Source: Aliiroseovarius pelagivivens (lineage in GTDB: Bacteria; Pseudomonadota; Alphaproteobacteria; Rhodobacterales; Rhodobacteraceae). From it: a stretch of DNA of 64,000 nucleotides. The notes under the pieces are model-generated. The model was not told where the DNA came from. It saw only the letters and a program-made list of their open reading frames with translations, and ran no database searches. Positions 18,621 to 26,331 of the stretch are shown piece after piece. The first letter of the stretch is position 1, and every line of letters begins with the position of its first letter. The translations under genes were made by a program, and so were the position numbers. The stretch lies in NCBI RefSeq assembly GCF_900302485.1, contig NZ_OMOI01000001.1:1550001-1614000 (forward strand), read 5' to 3'.

Positions 18621-20495
18621 TTAATGCGTTAGACGCAGACGGTTGATATCTTCGGCGATGCGACCAAACACAGTGGAAAGGTCAAGGTTTGCGTCGACTT
18701 TGTAGTGCAGAAGCTTGCCTTCCTTTGTCGAAGCGCATTTCTGCATAGCGTCTGTTGCCGTGTTCGGCGTTTCCATCTCGATTGCATAGATCGTGATGCC
18801 GGCCGCTTTCGCCGCATCACATTGATCCAGAAGGCGTTTATCAATGGCCTTGATGGGATCTCCGTTTTCATCCACCGAACCACTGTTACTGCTGTTCGAG
18901 ATCAGACGCCCCGGAATAAGATTGTTGGACGTATTCCGAAGTCTGAACCTTGTATGCTCGTACAGCTCGAACATCCGCCAAGTGTACCCTGCGGCCCAGA
19001 AGTCCTCCCAGGACATACGCGAGGTCGTATCGTTATCTTGGGTGGAACAACGCCAAGTTCCGTGCCGGTTCTGATGACAATGGCGCACGCCGTCATCTCC
19101 GAAGGGAAGGCTCATTCGTTGATAGTCAGGCATGCCGCGGGATTGATCGCTTTCACGTTCGCTCTCGCTTGGATCGAACCAGATATAGGTATCGTCGTGA
19201 TCACTTTCGAGATTGAGTCCCTTATCCAGAACCGAGATCATACCCGTCTGACGATTCCGCCAAAACAAAGAGGGGCCAGTCCGATATCCATCCACCAAAT
19301 GGTGGTGGTTGGTGTTCTGACCATCTGTCATCAGCACAACGAACTTTGACGACGGCGTCACCGCTGGATTAAGCGGACGGCTGGCAAAATCGCCGTGCAC
19401 AAGCCCTTCGCCGATAAGATCCGTGACGACTGGCGCCATCGCGTTGTCCAGAAGCGCAACACCCCACTTCATGCCGATGTCGATTGCGGTGTCCCCGCTG
19501 GCCTTAAGCAAATCAATACGCGCTTTCATATGCGCCGGGTTGTCTTCCAGCGCCGAAATCTCACGCCAACTGTCAGTATGACAGGACCAATAAGCGTTCC
19601 GGCCGTCGAAGTCAGAGGAAGCAATCTGGAAATCCCCACCAGTTCTACTGCTATACTGACTATATCGGAAAAACTTGGCGGCCTGAGTGACCGCTTTCTC
19701 CGGCTCAACAGCCATATCGACTTTGGGGACCACCGAAGTTTTCGTGAAATCCGTGTCCTTGAAAGTCGCACAATAGGCATCAGTCTGTGCATCCTGACGA
19801 TCAAATTTGCCTAGGATGGCTGCGCCTGCATTCACCTGAGTGGAGTACGGCACCAAAGACAGTGATGTCTTTTTGCTTTTAATCGTACAGTCTTCCCAAG
19901 ACGCCGGCGTCGCGGGGTTTTTCGGATCGCACAAAAGCAGATTGGAAAACTCAGTCGCTGCTGTACGGAGTTCTGATATTTTGGACACTCCGTTGGACGA
20001 ATTGTTCGCCATCGAGCCAGAGACGTCAACAACCAGAGATATCTCGGTCAGCACGTTCGCTTTCGCGGCCCCCCCGCCTGCGGGGACGGGCAGGCTGCTG
20101 ACACCCACATAGTTCAGAAATGGAGTGCTTACCCGGCTATTGGCGGTCGCGGAAACGCTTGTCCCGTCGAAGGCAACTTGCACTTTGATATCTTCGCGCT
20201 TGACGATCCCATCAAGGCCCGCACGTTTGAAGTAGTCCAGAACCACTTCTTTTCGGTTGGTTTGCTGATCCGGATGCGCCGCGGCCAAAAGCGCGCGGTC
20301 CATGGTGGCCTGAATTCGGGTACGATGCAGCTCGTGACGCATCAAATCGATGGCCAGTCCCGAGAAGATAAGCATAGCCATGAAGACAAGAAGCGAGAAG
20401 CCGATCATTGCGCCGTCTTCCCGAGCTGTGAAATTTTTCACATATGATAGCGGCTTGCGGCACGCAAGACGCGCCTTTGAACTAGAAACATACAT
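18621..20495 (-). CDS. TadG-like protein with von Willebrand A domain
   Basis: This is a 624-residue protein anchored by one N-terminal membrane helix (MIGFSLLVFMAMLIFSGLAI) that follows a short basic head, then a pilin-like region and a vWA fold. The metal-ion-dependent adhesion site is visible as VVDVSGSM, and a second vWA block reads SKFVVLMTDGQNTNHH. TadG proteins are envelope parts of Flp/Tad pili. The long insert between the two vWA blocks, rich in Asp, Ser and Trp, is larger than in simple vWA domains. The start is the ATG at 20495; the frame is open 34 codons upstream, but the extra part is Cys/Arg rich and unlikely to be protein. The GC content is lower than in the neighbours. Confidence 0.83.
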   Translation of the reverse strand: MYVSSSKARLACRKPLSYVKNFTAREDGAMIGFSLLVFMAMLIFSGLAIDLMRHELHRTRIQATMDRALLAAAHPDQQTNRKEVVLDYFKRAGLDGIVKREDIKVQVAFDGTSVSATANSRVSTPFLNYVGVSSLPVPAGGGAAKANVLTEISLVVDVSGSMANNSSNGVSKISELRTAATEFSNLLLCDPKNPATPASWEDCTIKSKKTSLSLVPYSTQVNAGAAILGKFDRQDAQTDAYCATFKDTDFTKTSVVPKVDMAVEPEKAVTQAAKFFRYSQYSSRTGGDFQIASSDFDGRNAYWSCHTDSWREISALEDNPAHMKARIDLLKASGDTAIDIGMKWGVALLDNAMAPVVTDLIGEGLVHGDFASRPLNPAVTPSSKFVVLMTDGQNTNHHHLVDGYRTGPSLFWRNRQTGMISVLDKGLNLESDHDDTYIWFDPSESERESDQSRGMPDYQRMSLPFGDDGVRHCHQNRHGTWRCSTQDNDTTSRMSWEDFWAAGYTWRMFELYEHTRFRLRNTSNNLIPGRLISNSSNSGSVDENGDPIKAIDKRLLDQCDAAKAAGITIYAIEMETPNTATDAMQKCASTKEGKLLHYKVDANLDLSTVFGRIAEDINRLRLTH

Positions 20496-20886
20496 ACTCT
20501 TACACTCCGAAACACAGGTAACCACACTTCCCATACGGCACACGCAAATACGCAAACCGGGAAGTCTACACCCACTCTCAGTATGGCTAATAAACAATAA
20601 GCTGGATGTGTCATAAATATGGCATGCCTGAGGGCATCAGCGCTGGAAACCGCTTTCCGTCGCGTGAAGTACTGATTTAGTTCAATATTTTGGAAACCAA
20701 ATACGTAGCCCCAGATGTTTTAAATCCACCCTGGAAACAATCATGGTTATACCACGACCATGCGGTCGGGTATGTATGGGGTGGTACTTTGGTCAATTCT
20801 TCATAACCTCTGTGTCGTAGAGTCGCAGTTAAAACGATTCTGCGGCAATGCAGCAATCCAATGCAAAACCTGTACAGAGGTACAAA
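20496..20886. promoter_or_regulatory. Divergent intergenic region with nested palindromes
   Basis: This AT-rich 391-base gap separates the TadG-like gene from glutamate dehydrogenase. Around 20742-20786 several inverted repeats overlap: CATGGT/ACCATG (20742-20747 with 20757-20762), CGACC/GGTCG (20755-20759 with 20764-20768), and TACCAC/GTGGTA (20750-20755 with 20781-20786). A regulator site for gdh or the pilin genes would fit here. No gene was found, and no promoter could be fixed. Confidence 0.45.
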
Positions 20887-22317
20887 ATGTCCCTTACGAA
20901 TGAGCCGAGTTTTAGAGAGTCCGTTGAACTGATGTTCAATCGGGCGGCGTCCCTGATGAACTTGCCTTCGGGCCTGGAAGAAAAAATCCGGGTCTGTAAC
21001 GCGACCTACACGGTCCGTTTTGGCGTGCGTCTACGGGGTGAAATCAAAACATTCACCGGCTACCGCTCTGTCCATTCAGAGCATATGGAACCAGTAAAAG
21101 GTGGCATTCGCTATGCCATCTCAGTGGATCAGGACGAAGTCGAAGCGCTGGCCTCTCTTATGACCTTCAAGTGCGCGCTGGTGGAAACCCCATTTGGCGG
21201 CTCAAAAGGCGGACTTTGCATCGATCCGCGCGAATATGAAGAGCACGAGCTTGAGCTGATCACCCGCCGTTTCGCCTATGAGCTGGCCAAACGCGACCTG
21301 ATCAACCCCTCGCAAAACGTCCCTGCCCCCGACATGGGCACCGGCGAACGCGAAATGGCCTGGATCGCGGACCAATATGCCCGCATGAACACCACAGACA
21401 TCAATGCGCGCGCCTGTGTCACCGGGAAACCGCCCCATGCCGGCGGGATCGCGGGCCGGGTCGAGGCAACAGGGCGCGGCGTGCAATATGCCTTGCGCGA
21501 GTTCTTCCGACACCCCGAAGACATCAAGCTTGCCAATCTGTCGGGCAAGCTGAAAGACAAGCGCATCATCGTGCAGGGGCTGGGCAATGTTGGCTATCAC
21601 GCCGCCAAATTCCTGTCGCATGAAGACGGTTCGCGTATCATCGGAGTCATTGAACGCGATGGCGCTTTGTACGACGCCAACGGGCTGGACGTCGAAGCCG
21701 TCCACCAGTGGATCGCTGGCCATGGTGGCGTGAAAGGCTTTGCGGACGCGCAATTCGTCGAAAATGGCGCCGATCTTCTGGAAGTCGAGTGTGACATCCT
21801 GATCCCCGCGGCCCTTGAAGGCGTAATCAACCTGACCAATGCCGAGCGCATCAAAGCCCCTCTGATCATCGAGGCCGCAAACGGGCCGATCACATCGGGT
21901 GCCGACAAGGTGCTGCGCGACAAAGGCGTCGTGATCATTCCCGATCTTTATGCCAATGCAGGCGGTGTGACCGTGTCCTATTTTGAATGGGTCAAAAACC
22001 TCAGCCACATCCGCTTTGGCCGCATGCAGCGTCGTCAGGAAGAAGCACGGCACCAGCTTGTCGTGGACGAGCTAGAGCGTCTGGATCGCTATCTTGGCGA
22101 TGCCTGGTCGATGTCGCCCGCGTTCAAAGAGAAGTACTTGCGCGGTGCCGATGAGCTTGAGCTGGTACGCTCGGGTCTGGATGACACGATGCGCGTGGCA
22201 TATCAGTCCATGCGCGAGGTCTGGCATTCCCGCGACGATGTGGATGACCTGCGGATGGCCGCCTTTATCGTGGCGATTGAGCGTATCGCGGCCAGCTATC
22301 GCGCCAAGGGCCTATAG
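20887..22317 (+). CDS. Glutamate dehydrogenase (Glu/Leu/Phe/Val family)
   Basis: The enzyme interconverts glutamate and 2-oxoglutarate plus ammonia with NAD(P)H in the cytoplasm. The 476-residue product shows the substrate region MEPVKGGIRYA and TFKCALVETPFGGSKGG with the catalytic lysines, VPAPDMGTGEREMAWI, and the Rossmann loop VQGLGNVGYHAAKFL, then ANAGGVTVSYFEWVKN near the C-terminus, all in expected order. The start is the ATG at 20887 because AGAGG precedes it; the frame opens 13 codons earlier. The coenzyme preference is not certain from sequence. The gene is transcribed alone, with a terminator directly after it. Confidence 0.93.
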   Translation: MSLTNEPSFRESVELMFNRAASLMNLPSGLEEKIRVCNATYTVRFGVRLRGEIKTFTGYRSVHSEHMEPVKGGIRYAISVDQDEVEALASLMTFKCALVETPFGGSKGGLCIDPREYEEHELELITRRFAYELAKRDLINPSQNVPAPDMGTGEREMAWIADQYARMNTTDINARACVTGKPPHAGGIAGRVEATGRGVQYALREFFRHPEDIKLANLSGKLKDKRIIVQGLGNVGYHAAKFLSHEDGSRIIGVIERDGALYDANGLDVEAVHQWIAGHGGVKGFADAQFVENGADLLEVECDILIPAALEGVINLTNAERIKAPLIIEAANGPITSGADKVLRDKGVVIIPDLYANAGGVTVSYFEWVKNLSHIRFGRMQRRQEEARHQLVVDELERLDRYLGDAWSMSPAFKEKYLRGADELELVRSGLDDTMRVAYQSMREVWHSRDDVDDLRMAAFIVAIERIAASYRAKGL

Positions 22318-22334
22318 GGCCGGATAAACTTAGA

Positions 22335-22359
22335 TACGGCCGCCGATTTGGCGGCCGTA
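22335..22359 (+). terminator. Rho-independent terminator after glutamate dehydrogenase
   Basis: The ten-base arms TACGGCCGCC and GGCGGCCGTA surround the loop GATTT and are followed by CTCATTTTATTT. It begins 18 bases after the dehydrogenase stop. Confidence 0.85.
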
Positions 22360-22388
22360 CTCATTTTATTTCAATGACTTACGGCACC

Positions 22389-23786
22389 CTATTGACGTAG
22401 AAGTTCAGCTTGCCCAGCATCTTGCAACACCCAGTATTGCAGCGCTTCACGCATGCCACGCGCCGCATCGGCCCGCCACTCGCGCGAGGTCAGAAGCTTG
22501 CGGTCCCGCTCGGAGGACAGGAAGCCAAGCTCAATCAGAACCGACGGAATATCGGCCGCTTTCAAGACCGAGAACCCAGCCTGCATGCGCGGTGTTTTAT
22601 AGGTCGACCCGGTTGCGCTGTGGATCCCTTCGACAAGGCTGTCTGCCAAAGCCTCGGACCTTGGGGCCGTGTCTGTCCGTGCCAGATCCATCAGGACCAA
22701 CGCCACAGCATCATCCTGCTGCGACAGGTCCACACCTGCCAAAATATCACTCCGATCATGGCGTTCAGCCAGCTTGCGCGATGCTTCATCCGAAGCGTCC
22801 TGCGACAGTGTATAGACGCTTGCCCCCGTCGCCCGTCCCTGAGCAAGCGCATCTGCATGCAGTGACAGGAACACATCGGCGCCAGCGCGTCGCGCGATGG
22901 ATACGCGTTCCTCCAGCGGAACGAACTCGTCTCGGCTACGGGTCAGGACCACGTTGAAGCCGCCAGCGCGCAACAGTTCTTCTTTCAATTCACGTGCAAA
23001 GCTCATCATCAGATGAGCCTCGACCACACCGCCCCGCTCGGCACCGGGATCAATCCCGCCATGGCCGGGGTCCAGCACGACGGTTACATCTTCAAACCCG
23101 CGCTGACGCGTCTTCGGCGATGGCATGGGGCGCGCGGGACGATCGAACAGCGCATCTTTGGGCGCACCGGCCTGCGCTGCAAAATCGGCGACTGTGCCGG
23201 TCATCAGCTCGACGCGCAGGCGCGCAGCCTCGACCCTTTGCGAAACGGCAACGGGTTGCTCTTGCGTGGAAAGCCCTGCTGAGACCACCCGCAACGGAGC
23301 ATTCAGATCAAACACGATCCGGGTCCAGCCCGGCCGGTACAGCCCTGCGCGAATGTCGGTGAACCAATCACCCTGCGCAAGAAGATTGGGAATATCAATG
23401 CCTTGCCAGTCCAGCTCTGAGAAATCCAGCACCAGACGCTTGGGGTTGTCCAAGGTGAACACACGCCACGGCACTGCCTGTGTCATCGGCACTTCGATGG
23501 CGACACCGCGCCAACGGTCCGTCACCGCGACACCGTCGCCGGCCAGATACGCCAATCCGCTTAACGTGGCAGGGGATTGAGCGGCTGACGGCGTGACAGG
23601 GGCAACAGCGTCCCCTGCCCCAGCAGTCGACTGGATCGGCACTGATGTGCTTGGGCGTGCCCTGGGGTGAAGTGAGGTTTCAGGTGCAAGGTCGCTGCTG
23701 GCGGCGCCCATCACGGGACACAACACTGCCAGCAAAGTGCATGCCAGCCAGTTCCTGCCTTTGCTTCCAAGCGTTTGAACGGTCAT
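22389..23786 (-). CDS. N-acetylmuramoyl-L-alanine amidase (AMIN + Amidase_3)
   Basis: This periplasmic zinc amidase cuts the bond between MurNAc and the stem peptide to split daughter cells. The 465-residue product has a signal peptide (residues 1-30), a proline/alanine-rich linker, an AMIN targeting domain (about 85-195), and an Amidase_3 catalytic domain from about 245 with zinc ligands in LDPGHGGIDPG, GGVVEAHL and LHADAL, plus the catalytic glutamate in LIELGFLSS. This matches the AmiA/B/C family. A likely inhibitory helix insert lies between the SLHADA and IELGF blocks, suggesting control by an EnvC/NlpD-type activator, as in AmiB/C (inference). Confidence 0.93.
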   Translation of the reverse strand: MTVQTLGSKGRNWLACTLLAVLCPVMGAASSDLAPETSLHPRARPSTSVPIQSTAGAGDAVAPVTPSAAQSPATLSGLAYLAGDGVAVTDRWRGVAIEVPMTQAVPWRVFTLDNPKRLVLDFSELDWQGIDIPNLLAQGDWFTDIRAGLYRPGWTRIVFDLNAPLRVVSAGLSTQEQPVAVSQRVEAARLRVELMTGTVADFAAQAGAPKDALFDRPARPMPSPKTRQRGFEDVTVVLDPGHGGIDPGAERGGVVEAHLMMSFARELKEELLRAGGFNVVLTRSRDEFVPLEERVSIARRAGADVFLSLHADALAQGRATGASVYTLSQDASDEASRKLAERHDRSDILAGVDLSQQDDAVALVLMDLARTDTAPRSEALADSLVEGIHSATGSTYKTPRMQAGFSVLKAADIPSVLIELGFLSSERDRKLLTSREWRADAARGMREALQYWVLQDAGQAELLRQ

Positions 23787-23827
23787 CTGCCCCGACTTCT
23801 TGTTATTCTCAGCACCTCACACGCAGC

Positions 23828-24607
23828 TTACTGTGCAGCGCGGCCCTCTGATACAAGATATTCCATCTGCTCCAGTTCCATAAAGCCACGTGCCATAGTG
23901 TCGTTCATGACAAAGGCCGGGGTTCCGGTGACCTGCAGGCGTTTGCCCAACTCACGGTTCTCGGTCAGAATGCGCTGTACTTCGGGCGAGGACATGCCAG
24001 CCGCGATTGCCGCCCCGTCCAGTCCCAAGCCGTCAGCCAGCTCGGCCAAACGGGCCTCGGTCACATTTCCACGCATGCTGATCAGCGCGTTGTGCAGGGT
24101 TTCATAGGCCTCGGCACCGAACTGCTGTTGGGCAGAGATTGCGAACTGTGCCGACATCAGGCTGCCTTCGCTAAGGATCGGGAACTCTTTCAGGACCAAA
24201 CGGATGTTGCCATCCGCAGCCAGCAGATCTTTCAAGACAGCATGGGCCTTGCGGCAAAACCCGCACTGGTAGTCGACAAATTCGACAATTGTATAGTCGC
24301 CATCCGGATTGCCCATGACATGCGAAAAGCCATCGTTGAAAATCGCGTCGGCATTGACGCTGACCAAATGCTTGTCTTGCTCGACCTGCTCTTGTGCCTG
24401 ACGCTGTTCCAGCACGCCGAAGACCTCGACCATCACTTCGGGGTTTTCCAGAAGATAGGCGCGGATCTCGTCGCGCAGGGCGTTGCGCTCGTCATCCGAC
24501 AGGTTGGTCAGGTCCAGCGCACTGGCCGGCAGAGACGACACCGCCGTCAGGGCCATCATCAGCGTGGCGGTCAGAGCAGTTTTGCGCAGGGAAAAGGAAA
24601 TGGGCAT
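23828..24607 (-). CDS. DsbA-family thiol-disulfide oxidoreductase
   Basis: This is a 259-residue periplasmic thioredoxin-fold protein that forms or shuffles disulfides. It has a signal peptide (residues 1-30) followed by a charged N-terminal helical extension of about 60 residues, then the redox motif in VDYQCGFCRKAH and the cis-proline stretch VTGTPAFVM. The CGFC centre with the N-terminal extension resembles the ScsC/Com1-type (thioredoxin_4) group rather than classical DsbA. The start is the ATG at 24607; the eight extra codons upstream are not signal-like. It ends 41 bases upstream of the amidase start and may be co-transcribed with it. Confidence 0.9.
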   Translation of the reverse strand: MPISFSLRKTALTATLMMALTAVSSLPASALDLTNLSDDERNALRDEIRAYLLENPEVMVEVFGVLEQRQAQEQVEQDKHLVSVNADAIFNDGFSHVMGNPDGDYTIVEFVDYQCGFCRKAHAVLKDLLAADGNIRLVLKEFPILSEGSLMSAQFAISAQQQFGAEAYETLHNALISMRGNVTEARLAELADGLGLDGAAIAAGMSSPEVQRILTENRELGKRLQVTGTPAFVMNDTMARGFMELEQMEYLVSEGRAAQ

Positions 24608-24861
24608 GCAATCAGGATCCTGTCTGGGCACCCCAACGGGGCGAATTAAGCGAAGTTAATTCGGATGTAGTCCATGGCGCGCGCGCTGCCAACCATTGCG
24701 TCACGTTCAACCTGTGGATCGGTACCATCCGGCCTATTGAAAGGCACCTGCTGCGACAACGACTGCAACTTGACTTCACCCGACGAGACAAGCAGACAGA
24801 TTTCACCATTTCGGCAGCGCCCTGCCCGATCCATTCCAGCCAAGACCGCAAAGAGGACAAG

Positions 24862-26001
24862 ATGAAAAACTCGACCCGTGGTAACGTTGACGCCTTTATC
24901 GTAATGGACGTGATGGAAGCCGCTCGCGCGGCCGAGGCCGAAGGGCGCCACATCATCCATATGGAAGTCGGTCAGCCGTCGACGCCGGCGCCTGCTTCGG
25001 CACGTGCAGCTCTGGCCGACGCAATGGAGAGCGACGCACTGGGATATACGGTTGCCCTTGGCCTGCCCGCCCTTCGTGAAGGCGTCGCAAAGCTTTATAA
25101 GGATTGGTATAATCTAGATCTTAACCCCAACCGCGTGGTGATTACCCCAGGCAGCTCCGGTGCTTTTATCCTGGCCTTTACAGCGCTCTTCAACGCTGGT
25201 GACAAGGTTGGTTTGGGCGAACCCGGCTATCCATCCTACCGCCAGATTCTGAAGGCCCTCGACCTGATCCCTGTGGGCTTGTCCACCAAACCTGAAAACC
25301 GACTGCAACCCGTGCCCGCCGACATCCCCGACGGGCTGGCGGGATTGATCACGGCTTCGCCCGCGAACCCGTCTGGCACCATGCTGGATCATGCGGCCCT
25401 AGAGGGACTCATCGATACCTGCCGCGCCAAGAACACCAGCTTCATCGCTGACGAAATTTATCATGGTTTGCAGTATGACGGGCGCGCGATTTCGGCGCTG
25501 GAAGTGTCAGATGACATCTACGTGATCAACAGCTTCTCAAAGTATTTCTCGATGACCGGGTGGCGCGTGGGCTGGATGGTCGTACCCGAGGATCACATTC
25601 GCACCATCGAGCGGTTGGCGCAGAACATGTTCATCTGCCCGCCCCATGCCAGCCAGATCGCAGCCCTTGCCGCACTGGACGCACGCGACGAGCTGGACGC
25701 CAACTTGACCACCTACCGAACCAACCGGCAACTGATGCTGGACGAGCTTCCCAAGGCAGGTTTTGACAAGATCGCGCCGCCGGATGGCGCATTCTATATA
25801 TATGCGGATGTCAGCGAGCACACCGATGACAGCCGCGCATTCGCCTCTGAGATCCTCGAGAAAGCCGACGTTGCAGTCACCCCCGGCATGGATTTCGATC
25901 CAGTGCGAGGGCACCAAACCCTGCGCTTTTCCTATGCCCGTTCAACCGAGGATATCCGCGAAGGCTTGGAACGTCTAAAGCGATTCATGGCACGACGCTA
26001 A
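24862..26001 (+). CDS. Class I/II PLP-dependent aminotransferase
   Basis: This is a 379-residue fold-type I aminotransferase. It shows the N-terminal MEVGQPSTPAP stretch, the PLP phosphate-binding TPGSSGAFI, the SPANPSGT loop, DEIYHGLQY with the conserved Asp/Tyr, and NSFSKYFSMTGWRVGW where the lysine binds PLP, then LRFSYARS near the end. The substrate is not evident; aspartate/aromatic-type or alanine-type transamination is likely. The start at 24862 is preceded by AGAGG; the frame extends far upstream without a good site. It faces the DsbA-like gene divergently across 254 bases. Confidence 0.92.
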   Translation: MKNSTRGNVDAFIVMDVMEAARAAEAEGRHIIHMEVGQPSTPAPASARAALADAMESDALGYTVALGLPALREGVAKLYKDWYNLDLNPNRVVITPGSSGAFILAFTALFNAGDKVGLGEPGYPSYRQILKALDLIPVGLSTKPENRLQPVPADIPDGLAGLITASPANPSGTMLDHAALEGLIDTCRAKNTSFIADEIYHGLQYDGRAISALEVSDDIYVINSFSKYFSMTGWRVGWMVVPEDHIRTIERLAQNMFICPPHASQIAALAALDARDELDANLTTYRTNRQLMLDELPKAGFDKIAPPDGAFYIYADVSEHTDDSRAFASEILEKADVAVTPGMDFDPVRGHQTLRFSYARSTEDIREGLERLKRFMARR

Positions 26002-26331
26002 CTGCACTTTACACGCAAAACGTCGACATTCCCCGCGCGGCTCCACCATTGATAAATGCGGCGAAACAGTGGGGGAAAAATTTGTGAGTTTTCCCCTAGG
26101 TAAAGGCCCGAGATTCCGATTTCCGCCTTGAAATTGTCTTATTCAGATTGTTTTAAATCCCGCAACCTAGATTGGTAACGAGTTTGTTTCGGCCGCAGAG
26201 ATTTATCCTGCGTCTGAAACAGGTTAACGAGTGATCCACCTTGTTGGTGGCAGTGAAGAGTGTGGCGTTTTGATCCGGAACCGAAGTTCGGTCTTGGCGC
26301 ATAGTGATGATTAAAATTTGGGGTAGATTGC
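26002..26331. promoter_or_regulatory. Intergenic region upstream of the Hint protein
   Basis: A 330-base gap. It holds an inverted repeat GGGGAAAA (26072-26079) / TTTTCCCC (26089-26096), lacking a T-run, so operator rather than terminator is possible, and a weak hairpin CCACC-TTGTT-GGTGG near 26240. No gene or clear promoter was identified. GGGG, eight bases before the ATG at 26332, is the only ribosome-binding candidate. Confidence 0.45.
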
